Positions 49,534 through 58,268 of a stretch of 64,000 bases of DNA are shown one piece after another (the stretch's first letter is position 1; the number at the start of each line of letters is the position of its first letter). Both the position numbers and the translations under genes were made by a program. Origin of the DNA: JAVJSD01 sp040219575 (GTDB lineage: Bacteria; Planctomycetota; Planctomycetia; Pirellulales; Pirellulaceae). The stretch is from NCBI GenBank assembly GCA_040219575.1, contig JAVJSD010000071.1:1-64000 (forward strand), read 5' to 3'. The notes under the pieces were generated by a model. It saw only the letters and a list, made by a program, of their open reading frames with translations. It made no database searches and was not told the origin of the DNA.

Positions 49534-50982
49534 ATGCTCTCACGCGCTGTCGGGGTTGTTGCGTTCAAACTTGCCTGCCTGATTTTCGTGCAGGTGGGCG
49601 CCGCTCAGCCCGATGCGGATGCAACCGAAAGGAAGCTCGGCCCTATGGTGTGGCGTGTGTGGGCGATTAACGATGTTTCGCAAGAAAACGAGGCGAGAGA
49701 GAGCGCCAACGCGCTGTCGAGCAAAGGCGAATTTCTGCTGCCGCAGTCCGTTCCGTTGGTGACCGACGATTGGATCTACATGCGGACGCCGCGTCGTCTG
49801 ATGGCGGTGGAGGACGCGACCGGGAAGCGTCGCTGGGAGTTTCCGTGGTACGCGGCGGAGGCCGCTCCGGCAGCGCCGGAGTTTCGCGATCGACGCAAGC
49901 TGGAAGGTTCAAGTTCCTATTTGCTTCAGCAACGGCTCTGGCAAGACGCCGTATTCGCCGACATCTCCGTCGGCGGCGGACTGGTGACGGTGATTGACAA
50001 GCTGTCGGCGACGCCGGCGTCGCTGCCGCGTTCGCTGCCCGTTCGTTCGTGGGTGCAACCTAGCCCCACGAACGAACTCGTGGCCCTCGACGTTGACACG
50101 CAGGGGAAGCTGCAGTGGAGCATCGGCGGGGAGAGCAACCGCGACGAACCGAAAACCGCCGGAATGTTCTTTGTGGGCAGCGGCGTGCTTCGCGACGGGA
50201 AGCTGTTCGCGCTGGCGCTGAAAGAGCGGTCGCTGCAAGTCCTGCGGCTTTCCGCCAAGACCGGCGCGCTCGAAGAGAGGCTCGAGATCGCGACGCTGCC
50301 CGAGGACGAACCAACCGAGTTCTACACGCTGCGTGTGGGAGGCGTCCGTCCGTTGCTTGTCGAAAACCTCCTCGTCTGCCCGACGTCGATCAATCAGGTC
50401 GTGGCGGTCGACATCGAAAAACAGGAAGTCGCCTGGAAGTTCGAGTACGAGCCGCCTGCCGGGATTCGCGCCGCGTTTCGTCGAGGCGATCTCGATCGCA
50501 GACATTGGTTCGACAATCAGCCATTCACAGCCGATGGATTGGTGATCGCGACGCCGCTGGATTCGGACAAGCTGTTCGCCCTCGACGCGGCCACCGGCGA
50601 GCTGCGCTGGCGGCGGGCGGCCGGCGAGGCGCGGCTGGCGGCCGTCGAGGGGAGCACGGTGCTGCTCATCAGTCCCCGTAGCATCTCCGCCTGCCGCGCG
50701 AGTGATGGCGAGTTGCTGTGGGAAGGACTTAATGGCGAGCCGTTATCGGAAGACCTCCGTGTTGGGCTTCCTCGCGGCACGCATTTCAGCGGACGGGGCG
50801 TCTTCGACCGGGGCCGCTTTCTCGTTCCCACCACCGCCCAGGAGTTGCTGGCCATCGACCTGAAGTCGGGCAAAATCGCCGAGTTGTTCAAGACGCCCAG
50901 CGTGCTGGGCAACCTGGTGGTGCACGGCGGCCATCTCTATTCGCAGGACTCGCTGGCCTTGGTCAAGTTCCCCTGGCCATAG
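49534..50982 (+). CDS. Secreted PQQ-like beta-propeller repeat protein
   Basis: 482 residues from ATG 49534 with GGAGG upstream. Signal peptide at about 1-22 (LACLIFVQVGAAQP). Propeller blades of the PQQ/quinoprotein type recur: 'LVALDVDTQGKLQWSIGG', 'VVAVDIEKQEVAWKFEY', 'LFALDAATGELRWRRAAG', 'SISACRASDGELLWEGL', 'LLAIDLKSGKIAELFKT'. No dehydrogenase active-site residues are evident, so a structural or binding role is more likely. Planctomycetes encode much longer relatives in which this is only the N-terminal part; this copy may be a short form or truncated. It is followed by a REP-like repeat. Confidence 0.85.
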   Translation: MLSRAVGVVAFKLACLIFVQVGAAQPDADATERKLGPMVWRVWAINDVSQENEARESANALSSKGEFLLPQSVPLVTDDWIYMRTPRRLMAVEDATGKRRWEFPWYAAEAAPAAPEFRDRRKLEGSSSYLLQQRLWQDAVFADISVGGGLVTVIDKLSATPASLPRSLPVRSWVQPSPTNELVALDVDTQGKLQWSIGGESNRDEPKTAGMFFVGSGVLRDGKLFALALKERSLQVLRLSAKTGALEERLEIATLPEDEPTEFYTLRVGGVRPLLVENLLVCPTSINQVVAVDIEKQEVAWKFEYEPPAGIRAAFRRGDLDRRHWFDNQPFTADGLVIATPLDSDKLFALDAATGELRWRRAAGEARLAAVEGSTVLLISPRSISACRASDGELLWEGLNGEPLSEDLRVGLPRGTHFSGRGVFDRGRFLVPTTAQELLAIDLKSGKIAELFKTPSVLGNLVVHGGHLYSQDSLALVKFPWP

Positions 50983-51003
50983 CGCCGCCTGGTGCGTCGC
51001 CGC

Positions 51004-51082
51004 TACAAGCACGAAGCGCAAGCGAGTGAGTCACGATTCAAGTGTCGCTAAAAAATACACTTGCTTGCGCTGCGTGCTCGTA
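51004..51082. repeat. REP-like inverted repeat pair
   Basis: TACAAGCACGAAGCGCAAGC and so on at 51004-51028 is the inverted copy of 51058-51082 with a few mismatches. A hairpin GTAGGC-TCTT-GCCTAC (51080-51095) follows. It lies 22 bases after the PQQ-type gene. Confidence 0.75.
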
Positions 51083-51112
51083 GGCTCTTGCCTACAGTGA
51101 GGCGCGGCATGC

Positions 51113-51274
51113 TCAATCGCCTCCGTCGTCGGCCTGCGCCGCGGGAGGACTCTGCAGCAGCGACAGCACGAGCGAGCATCCCCCGATGCAGATCATCGGC
51201 GCCAGCAGGAACAGCAGCAGCAGCACCAGGAAGGCCTTGGGCCCGAGCGGCCCCGGCGGTGGTTGATCGGGCAT
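51113..51274 (-). CDS. Small membrane protein
   Basis: 53 residues from ATG 51274: Pro-rich start (MPDQPPPGPLGPKAF), one membrane helix (LVLLLLFLLAPMICIGGCSLVLSLL) and an acidic tail. No family recognised. The layout resembles short tail proteins seen throughout planctomycete genomes. Modest support. Confidence 0.45.
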   Translation of the reverse strand: MPDQPPPGPLGPKAFLVLLLLFLLAPMICIGGCSLVLSLLQSPPAAQADDGGD

Positions 51275-51365
51275 CGGCAAGTCAAACGGGTAGGCGAGGC
51301 GAGGCGAACCGCACAGGGCGGATCGAAGTCCGGCAGGCCGCGATCGCCGGTCGCCCGACGCTGCG

Positions 51366-51635
51366 TCAGGCCACCCGGCGCTGAGGCGCGTGACGGTGCG
51401 CCGCGGCGGGACGGCAGACGTGCTGGACGCTGCCATCCTTCCCGTAAAACTTTATCTCATTTTCCTCGATGAACCAGACGGCCTGGATGCCGTCACGGTC
51501 GAATCGACGTCCGCAGTAGTAGCCGTTGCGAATGAGAATGCTTTCGAGCGGCTCGCTGTCGGCGCCGGCGCCCAACTCCAACAGCGTGTTTTCGACAATC
51601 GTGCGGACTTCGTGCATCTGTTCCGAGTGCGTCAT
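51366..51635 (-). CDS. Hypothetical small protein
   Basis: 89 residues from ATG 51635. Soluble; 'TIVENTLLELGAGADSEPLESILIRNGYYCGRRFDRDGIQAVWFIEENEIKFYGKDGSV' looks like a well-folded alpha/beta core, and the last 18 residues are Arg/His-rich and disordered. Codon use fits a real gene. Unnamed family; function unknown. Confidence 0.65.
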   Translation of the reverse strand: MTHSEQMHEVRTIVENTLLELGAGADSEPLESILIRNGYYCGRRFDRDGIQAVWFIEENEIKFYGKDGSVQHVCRPAAAHRHAPQRRVA

Positions 51636-51778
51636 GGGTGCGAATCAAGGTCGTCAAAGGTCCCCCAAGCCCCATCTTCCTATCGGCCGACGCATTGACC
51701 GACCATTGGGGGAATTGGCGAGAATTCCCTGGGTTACACCTGGAATTCGCCGCCGCTGGAAGAGAATCTCGGCGGGCG

Positions 51779-52723
51779 CTACTCGCCGGAACCGCTGGAA
51801 GGATCGAAATCGAAGTCCTTCCACTTCATGGCCCGACGGAAGGGTTCGATGCGGAGCACGACTTCGCCGTTCTGAAAGATCCGCACGGTGCCGTTCGATT
51901 CGCTGACCACGACCGCCACCGCCTTGGTGTTCTTGCTGATGGCGGCGCCGGCCCAGTGCCGGGAGCCGAGCCCCTTGGAGATGGTCAGTTCGACGGGGGC
52001 GGTGTCGATGATGCGGCAGGAGGCCTCGACGGTGCCGTCCTTGCCGACGATGAAGGCGCCGTCGAGCTGGGCGATCTCCTTGATGGCGTCGCGATTCTTG
52101 CCGTCGTTCAGGTTCCGCTCCTTGCGGCTGTAACCCCGCACGGGATCGTAGCCGGCGGGGTGCGACTGCGTCATCACGCGGCGGGCGTCGCCGATCACGA
52201 ACATCGTCCCGACCGGCTTCCCCTCGCGCCCTTCACGGCCGATCTCCACGGCCAGATCGACCACCATCTTCAGCGTGTCGAGCGGGACCTGGGTTTCGAT
52301 CTTCTGCAGGTCGCGGGCGGTGAGGCGTCCCAGGTGTTCGTGCAGGCGGATGAAGCTGATCGAATCGATCTTGCCCGCCTCGTAGTTGCTGTAGACGGCG
52401 ATCACACTGGCCCCCGGCGCCAACTGCTCGTCGGCCACGGCCTCCAACAGGGCCTGGCCCAGCTTTTCGGACACCAGCGCCTCGGGCATCTCGAGCAGGA
52501 CCTGCGCGAGCCCCGCATCCTCCGCCCCGGCGGTTTGCTCGGCGACATCGGCGGCGATCAGCACACGCTGATCGCCCGCGGCCTGCTTGAGCGCCTCCCA
52601 GTCGGTCGGGCCATCGACCATCACCAGCAAAGCGTCGGCCTCCGCCGTCCGCGCAAGCTGAACGGCGAGTTCGAAGATCGTGGCAAACTGCTTGCCGAAC
52701 TTCTGGGGTTTCACGGAGGCCAA
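51779..52723 (-). CDS. Diadenylate cyclase (DisA_N domain, DacZ-like)
   Basis: 314 residues. C-terminal diadenylate cyclase domain at about 165-290: 'GTMFVIGDARRV', the DGA motif (221-223, 'AQLDGAFIVGKDG') and 'GLGSRHWAGAAIS' (252-263), where DisA has RHR. So c-di-AMP synthesis from two ATP is likely, but the second Arg of RHR is Trp. The N-terminal 150 residues are not the membrane helices of CdaA nor the DNA-binding part of DisA; 'FELAVQLARTAEADALLVMVDGPTDWEALKQ' and 'GASVIAVYSNYEAGKIDSISFIRL' resemble the pyruvate-kinase-C-like domain of archaeal DacZ. Soluble protein. Confidence 0.85.
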   Translation of the reverse strand: MASVKPQKFGKQFATIFELAVQLARTAEADALLVMVDGPTDWEALKQAAGDQRVLIAADVAEQTAGAEDAGLAQVLLEMPEALVSEKLGQALLEAVADEQLAPGASVIAVYSNYEAGKIDSISFIRLHEHLGRLTARDLQKIETQVPLDTLKMVVDLAVEIGREGREGKPVGTMFVIGDARRVMTQSHPAGYDPVRGYSRKERNLNDGKNRDAIKEIAQLDGAFIVGKDGTVEASCRIIDTAPVELTISKGLGSRHWAGAAISKNTKAVAVVVSESNGTVRIFQNGEVVLRIEPFRRAMKWKDFDFDPSSGSGE

Positions 52724-52953
52724 GGGGAAAGCGACGCGCGGGAAGGGGAGCAGCCGTCACGCAGAGTACGCATCGTAGAGGGTTTGCCGCGCGGGGGCAA
52801 CCGCGCCCGCCGCGCGAAGAGGGAAAGGGAAAAGGGGTAAATGAAAAGGTGCGAGCGCGGCGCCGATGGAGGCCGTCGCGCGTCGCCGGCCATCCAGGCG
52901 AGGCGGCTCATGGGGGCCATCAACGTCCATCAAGCCCTCGTGCGGCAGCCAAC

Positions 52954-52982
52954 AAAAAACGCCGCCGGAAAGTCCGACGGCG
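52954..52982 (-). terminator. Rho-independent terminator of the 53008-54249 gene
   Basis: Minus strand: CGCCGTCGGA-CTT-TCCGGCGGCG followed directly by TTTTTTG. Clear stem and T-run, 26 bases after the stop codon. Confidence 0.8.
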
Positions 52983-53007
52983 TGGGAGGGTGAAGTTGCC
53001 TTGGCGG

Positions 53008-54249
53008 CTACTCGGTTTCGTCGGAGCGGGCGACTCGATACACGCCTTTCCCAATGTCGTTGCCGAACACCTTTTGATCGTAGAGCACGAGGGCGTGCAG
53101 CGCGTGGCCCTTGGGGCCGATTTCCCACGAATGGGAGGGGTTCTGCAGCATCAGCCGCGTCAGGTAATCGACGCTGCGGACCATACGACGTTCGCGGAGT
53201 TGTTCTTCCGGCAGCGAGTAGATCAGCCATTCGAGGATATGGCCGGTTGTTTGCAGGCGGCGGTCGATGTCCGGCGAGCTGCCGCGGCCCTCGAACCAGT
53301 TCGTGCTGAAGCTGCCGTCACGGTTCTGAAGCCGGAACGTATAGTCGTGAAAATCGTTGACGAACTTCTCCGCCCGCAGCCATTGTCCCTCGATCGGCTT
53401 GTCTTCCTTCTTCCGCTGCTTGATTGCGTAGCTGAAGCCCATCATGCGATGCGTTCCGCCGCAGGCCGCGCCGATCACCGGCTGCGCGAGTTCTTCCCGG
53501 ATCAGGCGCTCGATGTCCCAGTCGCCGTGGCGGTTGGTCCAGGTCGCATCCGACGGCAAGTAGTGCGACAGGCCGATCAGCTTGAAGGTGAGTTCGCTCT
53601 TCGGCTCGCAGCCCTGCTTTTCGTATTCGATCAGATCGGCGACCGTGAACTCCTTGCCGTCGACCTTGAGCATGTATTCGTCCGCCACCCGCGATTGGGC
53701 GAGCATGGCCAGGAATTGTCCGTGATGCCCCTGCACCCCCGGTCCCTGATGCGCCAGCAGGCGGCCGTTGCTCGTTCCCAGCAGCTTCTGGCCGTTGCAG
53801 GGGCGGTTCCAGCAGAGCCAACCGATGGCGTTCACCTTCTGACCGCCGGCGAGGATGTCCGTGTCGACCCCGTAGGCGATCAGCGCGTGCATCACTCCCC
53901 ACGGGCTGCGGCGCGAGGCGTCTTCGGGACGTTGGAAATGGTAGGTCAGGCAGTCGCGGATTCGATCGCGCAGGATGTCGAGCTCTTCGGATCCGATTTC
54001 TTCGCGCTCATCCAACTCGGCGGGGCGCCGCAACACGCTTTGCGCCGCGCGATCGTCGGTGCGTTCGGCGACACGGACCGACTCGTCGCCTTCCGCGGCC
54101 GGCTGCGACGCGTCCGAAGTTTGCGGTGCATTCAGAGAGACATCGGGGCCAGAGGCGGAGATGTCCTGAGCGCGGGCTTCATGCATCATGAGGCTCAGCA
54201 ACAAAAGCCCGCCGAGCAGCGCACAGATCGAAATGGTGGTTCGAATCAT
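53008..54249 (-). CDS. Conserved secreted protein of unknown function
   Basis: 413 residues from ATG 54249. Signal peptide about 1-28 (ISICALLGGLLLLSLMMHEARA). A disordered acidic stretch (30-75) precedes a helical body: 'RDRIRDCLTYHFQRPEDASRRSPWGVMHALIAYGVDTDIL', 'IGWLCWNRPCNGQKLL', 'GVQGHHGQFLAMLAQSRV', 'AACGGTHRMMGFSYAI', 'LQTTGHILEWLIYSLPEEQL'. The repeated helix pairs with conserved Gly-His suggest an alpha/alpha toroid like terpene-cyclase or prenyltransferase folds, but this is a visual impression. Frequent in Pirellulales; role unknown. Confidence 0.75.
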   Translation of the reverse strand: MIRTTISICALLGGLLLLSLMMHEARAQDISASGPDVSLNAPQTSDASQPAAEGDESVRVAERTDDRAAQSVLRRPAELDEREEIGSEELDILRDRIRDCLTYHFQRPEDASRRSPWGVMHALIAYGVDTDILAGGQKVNAIGWLCWNRPCNGQKLLGTSNGRLLAHQGPGVQGHHGQFLAMLAQSRVADEYMLKVDGKEFTVADLIEYEKQGCEPKSELTFKLIGLSHYLPSDATWTNRHGDWDIERLIREELAQPVIGAACGGTHRMMGFSYAIKQRKKEDKPIEGQWLRAEKFVNDFHDYTFRLQNRDGSFSTNWFEGRGSSPDIDRRLQTTGHILEWLIYSLPEEQLRERRMVRSVDYLTRLMLQNPSHSWEIGPKGHALHALVLYDQKVFGNDIGKGVYRVARSDETE

Positions 54250-54616
54250 CGGGCGTCCTGTCCTATTCAAAAACTCTTCGGTCGGAGGGACCTCGCTCGC
54301 TGGCGAGTCGAGCGCGGCAATTTGGGGGAGATGTGGTCGCCCGGTCAGATCGGAAGAGTAGACAAGTTCCCGCTTGCGTGTTTCCGAAGGCGACCAGGGC
54401 GTTGGTGGCGTTTGGCGTTAGTGTCATATCGGCCATTGCTCGCAACCAGTTCAGCGCCTTCCGATCGAGTCGGGGTCGTAGGGAAACGCCTCGATATTCC
54501 AGGAGTGAGTGGGGACACTTTGCGGCGGGTGCGGAAGATTCCGCCCAAATGTCGCCAGAAAAGTCTGCGCCGCTTTACACCCCCTCGTCGAACCATGTCC
54601 CGCGCGCAGCGATGAA
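54250..54616. other. Intergenic region without a supported gene
   Basis: Contains the upstream region of the secreted-protein gene and the downstream region of the HEAT-repeat gene. Only chance open frames are present. A 12-base match to a common sequencing adapter at 54347 is judged chance. Confidence 0.5.
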
Positions 54617-55333
54617 TTAGAACCAACTGCGGATCTGCTCGACGAACGATGGAGGCGTTTCGACCGGTTCTCCACCTTCGACAAACGTGCGCCAGGCGAC
54701 GAGATTGTTGCCGTAATCGCGGCCGCTGACGTTTCGCAGCGATTCGATTGCTCGGTACTGAATGGCGGGATCCTTGTCTTCCAGCGCGACCCCCAACGTT
54801 CGGACCGCCTGGCTGGCGATTTGGGGATCTTTGAACTGCCCAATCGCATGAATCGCGGCCAGCCGCACATCGAGGTCCTTGTCCTCGAGCGCCTGCGACA
54901 CGAGCTGCAGCCCGTCGCCGCCGCCTCGCTTGGCCAGCGCCGTGCAGGCCGCGATGCGAACGCCGGGATCTTGATCGCCCATCGCCTTTTGCATGGCGAC
55001 GTCCGCCGTCGGCGACGGAAACCGAGGCAACACCTCCACCACCCGGGCCCGCAACAGGGGACTGGGATCGTTGTTGGCCAGATGGGCGAGCTGGGAGGAC
55101 CACTTGTTGCGATCCTCGGCGCTCATCGAGCCGGCGCGACTCGCAAGCGCGTCTAAGTCGTTGAGTTTCGTGCGCAGCGTGGCGCCATACTGCTTCTCTT
55201 CGTCGGCCCACTTCTGGCGAACCCAGGGCGATAGATTCCCCGTCCGCCACAGCGGACCTTCCGCGCAACCCGCCAGTAAGGGGGCGGCGAGGAAGAGGAT
55301 CAACAGAAGTTGAGGTCGAGAGAATCGCTGCAT
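54617..55333 (-). CDS. HEAT-repeat lipoprotein
   Basis: 238 residues from ATG 55333. Lipoprotein signal peptide with lipobox LLAGC (Cys about 21). The body at about 60-220 is HEAT/PBS-lyase-like helical repeats: 'LLRARVVEVLPRFPSPTADVAMQKAMGDQDPGVRIAACTALAKRG', 'VSQALEDKDLDVRLAAIHAIGQFKDPQIASQAVRTLGVALEDKDPAIQYRAIESL'. Likely a protein-binding scaffold in the periplasm. It is divergent from hisD across about 430 bases. Confidence 0.88.
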   Translation of the reverse strand: MQRFSRPQLLLILFLAAPLLAGCAEGPLWRTGNLSPWVRQKWADEEKQYGATLRTKLNDLDALASRAGSMSAEDRNKWSSQLAHLANNDPSPLLRARVVEVLPRFPSPTADVAMQKAMGDQDPGVRIAACTALAKRGGGDGLQLVSQALEDKDLDVRLAAIHAIGQFKDPQIASQAVRTLGVALEDKDPAIQYRAIESLRNVSGRDYGNNLVAWRTFVEGGEPVETPPSFVEQIRSWF

Positions 55334-55764
55334 GGCTGCAAATAAATCTTCGCGTCGATTCGGAGCCGGACGATTGCCGGAGGCGATAAGCGGGCGGACT
55401 CTAGCAAATGACTCCCACCACTGCCAGACGAACCTTCGGCAGGTTTTCGACTCGAAATCCAGGCCGACTTGCCGTCGCATAACCGCCCCCGGCCGTGAAT
55501 TCGCGCCGCGCGCCCGTCTTTCGCTGCTCACCTCTGCCGAACACAATACGGACTCCGCGCTGCGTTATCGCTGAGAATTCACATAGCAGAAGTCGTGAGA
55601 CTTCGGGAACTTCCGTCGTCGGACCGAGTTCCCGAACTCTCACGAGTTCGGCTACCGTACCATCAAGGCGTCACAAAACACTCGGCGTGTCGCTGCCTTA
55701 CGACCCACCTTTCCTGCCTTGCCCCTTCACCTCGCCGCGATCGCCCGTTACCGCGTTAATTTCC
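55334..55764. other. Intergenic region upstream of hisD
   Basis: No gene. It contains the paired hairpins described at 55585-55653. No clear promoter boxes for either flanking gene. Confidence 0.5.
55585..55653. repeat. BIME-like pair of GTGA-loop hairpins
   Basis: GAAGTC-GTGA-GACTTC (55589-55604) and, inverted, CCGAACTC-TCAC-GAGTTCGG (55632-55651). Each is followed inward by GGGAACT, so the whole segment is a larger imperfect palindrome running from TAGC to GCTA. Confidence 0.75.
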
Positions 55765-57123
55765 ATGACCAGTTCCAGCCTTACGATTCAGCGGATCGAC
55801 GCTCGCCGGGAAGATGTTCCGTCGGCGCTCGACGCCCTGCGAGAGAAACTGAGCCCGCGCGGCGCCGTCGTCAGCGAGGCGGGGCGTCGGCGGACCATCG
55901 AGGTGTTTGGCGAGCCCCTTTCGCCGCAACAGGTCGTCGAGCGGATTTGCGCTGACGTGCGACGGGACGGACTGGCCGCCCTGCTCGATTACTCGCGGAA
56001 GCTCGATCGGGCGGAGTTGTCCGCCGAGACGATCCGGGTGCCGGAAAGCGAAATCGCGGCCGCCCATCGTCAGGCCGATCCGGAGTTGCTGGCGACCGTC
56101 CGCCGGATTCGCGACAACATCCTGGAGTTTCAGACAGCGATCCTGCACCGGGATGTGACCGTAACGCGGCCGGGCGTTGTATTGCGGCAGCGCTACGTGC
56201 CTTTGAAACGCGTCGGCCTTTGCGTGCCGGGGGGCGCCGCGGCGTATCCGTCGACGGTCTTGATGACGGCCGTTCCCGCGCAGGCCGCCGGCGTCGAGGA
56301 GTTGGCGGTCGTCGCGCCGCCGACGCCTTTCGGGGCGGGCAACATCGACGTGCTGGCCACTTGCCACGAACTCGGCGTGCGCGAAGTGTACCGCATCGGC
56401 GGCGCGCAGGCGGTGGCGGCGCTCGCCTACGGCGTGGAGGGCGTGGCGGCGGTCGACAAGATCGTCGGCCCCGGCAATCTGTTCGTCGCGCTGGCGAAGA
56501 AGTTCGTCTACGGCGAGTGCGACATCGACTCGATCGCCGGTCCGAGCGAGGTGGTGATCGTCGCCGACGACTCGGCCCGCGCCGATTTCACCGCCGCCGA
56601 CATGCTGGCCCAGGCGGAGCACGCGCCCGGGGCGAGCATTCTGGTCACCTGGAGCGAGCGCGTGCTCGAGGAGACCGCGGCCGAACTGGAGAAGCAGGTG
56701 GCGAAGCTCTCGCGCAGCGATTTGACCGTCCAGAGCCTGGAGGATTTCGGAGCGCTGATCCTGGTGCGTGACGAGGAGGAAGCGTGCGCCGTGACCGACG
56801 CCATCGCCCCGGAGCACCTGCACCTGTCGGTCGTTGACGCCGAAGCGTTGTCGACGAAGCTTCGCAACGCGGGCGCGACCTTCCTGGGCCACTACACGCC
56901 GGTGGCGCTGGGCGACTACTTCGCGGGGCCTTCGCACGTGTTGCCCACCGGCGGCACCGCCCGTTGGGCGGCGGGTCTGTCGGCCAACGATTTTCTGCGC
57001 AGCGGCAGCGTGATCGGCTTCACGCGCGAGGCGCTCGACGCGGCCGCCGACGACGTACGACGCCTGGCCGACAAAGAAGGCCTCACCGCCCACCGCGCCA
57101 GCGTCGACATCCGGCTCGATTGA
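55765..57123 (+). CDS. hisD: Histidinol dehydrogenase
   Basis: 452 residues from ATG 55765 (MTSSSLTIQRIDARRED). Last two steps of histidine synthesis: L-histidinol to L-histidine with NAD. Motifs: 'RYVPLKRVGLCVPGGAAAYPSTVLMTAVPAQAAGVEELAVVAPP', 'EVYRIGGAQAVAALAYGVEGVAAVDKIVGPGNLFVALAKK', 'IDSIAGPSEVVIVADDSA', 'DMLAQAEHAPGA' and 'APEHLHL'. Gln and His of 'AQAEH' and the final His are zinc ligands or catalytic residues in the family. No other his genes are adjacent. Family length about 430, so normal. Confidence 0.97.
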   Translation: MTSSSLTIQRIDARREDVPSALDALREKLSPRGAVVSEAGRRRTIEVFGEPLSPQQVVERICADVRRDGLAALLDYSRKLDRAELSAETIRVPESEIAAAHRQADPELLATVRRIRDNILEFQTAILHRDVTVTRPGVVLRQRYVPLKRVGLCVPGGAAAYPSTVLMTAVPAQAAGVEELAVVAPPTPFGAGNIDVLATCHELGVREVYRIGGAQAVAALAYGVEGVAAVDKIVGPGNLFVALAKKFVYGECDIDSIAGPSEVVIVADDSARADFTAADMLAQAEHAPGASILVTWSERVLEETAAELEKQVAKLSRSDLTVQSLEDFGALILVRDEEEACAVTDAIAPEHLHLSVVDAEALSTKLRNAGATFLGHYTPVALGDYFAGPSHVLPTGGTARWAAGLSANDFLRSGSVIGFTREALDAAADDVRRLADKEGLTAHRASVDIRLD

Positions 57124-57132
57124 GCCGTAGCC

Positions 57133-57253
57133 GTAGGCCAGAACGAGCCGTGCGCTGTTCCGGTATTCCTCCGACGCCCGGCGAACGAAAACGCGCGGCC
57201 GAGCTTCCCCAAACTGCGGCGCTCCTGCCGGAAACGCGCACGGCTTGTTCCGG
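57133..57253. repeat. Dispersed GAGCCGTGCGCTGTTCCGG element
   Basis: The first about 75 bases closely match the last part of the 378-bp repeats near position 1430 and 2948 (GAACGAGCCGTGCGCTGTTC is identical). Hairpins: CCAGAAC...GTTCCGG (57138-57163) and CCGGAA...TTCCGG (57228-57253). It lies between hisD and a convergent gene. Confidence 0.75.
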
Positions 57254-57254
57254 C

Positions 57255-58268
57255 TTACTGTGGCGGCGCGACGACGACTTCGAAGTCGGAGCCCTTGATG
57301 CGGCGCAATTCCTCGTGCAGGTCGCCGATTCGCGGGTCGGGAGCGACCGAGATCGCCCAGTCGATGCCGTTGTCGGCCACCAACATGCCGTAGTCTTTCA
57401 AGCCTTGCAGGATCGTACGCACCTCGGGCGAAAAGCGACTCACGTCGACGTCGGCCTTCAGCCGCAGGCGCTCCCCCATCCGCGGCAGGTCGGGATTGTT
57501 GTCGCGACTGGCGAAGTGCGTGGCGGGCGCGACGTACGCTCGCCGCGTGCGCCGCACGGTGACGCGCAGCGCATGCCGCACCACGCCGCGCTGCAGTTCG
57601 TCGTGGCGCACCACGGCCGGAAAGATCGGCAGGCCGGCGGCGTCGGCCGACGTCCAGCCGTCGGGCCGCAGCTTGTTCGACTTCAGGTCGAAGATCGAGG
57701 CCTGCGCCGCCTGCCAGCCGCGCTCGGTGCGTTTCATCTGATAGAACTCGTACAGCATGCGATTGGTGGGATCGACGACGATGGCGTGACGGTCGCCCCC
57801 CTGGTCGAGTCGGTCGGTTTGCACATCGCGAAGCGTCAACTCCCGCCGCCCCTGATCGCGATAAAAGCCGACCGGCCAGTGTTCGATCGGCAAGTTGTCC
57901 GGAACGGGATACGGTCCGCGGTCCGACTCGTCCGGATAGCCGACGACGGCGACGTCGATCTTCGGCTGGTCGGGCGGCACGAGAATAAACGCCATATCGA
58001 CGTTGTAACGCAGCGGTTTGTCGCGGCCGATCGAGGCGATGATGCTCGACGAATGGGGATGCAGCGGCCACTCGTCGACGCGCTGGTTCCAGGCGTTGTC
58101 CGCGGGAAAGACTTGCAGCTTCGACAGAATCGCATCGGCCTCGGGCGAGGTGAACTCGACCGGCGCCGTGATCTTCGGCGGCGGCGAATCGTCCTGCGCC
58201 GACAGTCGCAGGGCCGAGATCCCAAAACTTGCGACAGCAACCAGTGCAACAGGCATCGTGGAGCGCAT
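57255..58268 (-). CDS. Conserved secreted protein of unknown function
   Basis: 337 residues from ATG 58268. Signal peptide about 1-25 (MPVALVAVASFGISALRLSAQ). The mature part starts after a Pro/Asp linker: 'LSKLQVFPADNAWNQRVDEWPLHPHSSSIIASIGRDKPLRYNVDMAFILVPPDQPKI', then 'RHAIVVDPTNRMLYEFYQM', 'SNKLRPDGWTSADAAGLPIFPAVVRHDEL', 'HALRVTVRRTRRAYVAPATHFAS' and 'ILQGLKDYGMLVADNG'. This conserved pattern (W-T-S-A-D-A-A-G-L-P-I at its centre) recurs in uncharacterised exported proteins of several phyla; no enzymatic class is known to me. Monocistronic between hisD and pfk. Confidence 0.8.
   Translation of the reverse strand: MRSTMPVALVAVASFGISALRLSAQDDSPPPKITAPVEFTSPEADAILSKLQVFPADNAWNQRVDEWPLHPHSSSIIASIGRDKPLRYNVDMAFILVPPDQPKIDVAVVGYPDESDRGPYPVPDNLPIEHWPVGFYRDQGRRELTLRDVQTDRLDQGGDRHAIVVDPTNRMLYEFYQMKRTERGWQAAQASIFDLKSNKLRPDGWTSADAAGLPIFPAVVRHDELQRGVVRHALRVTVRRTRRAYVAPATHFASRDNNPDLPRMGERLRLKADVDVSRFSPEVRTILQGLKDYGMLVADNGIDWAISVAPDPRIGDLHEELRRIKGSDFEVVVAPPQ

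Noticed and set aside
54347..54358. AGATCGGAAGAG, identical to the start of a common sequencing adapter
   Set aside because: The match stops after 12 bases and the sequence continues as normal GC-rich genome, so chance is more likely than contamination. Read mapping across the site would settle it.
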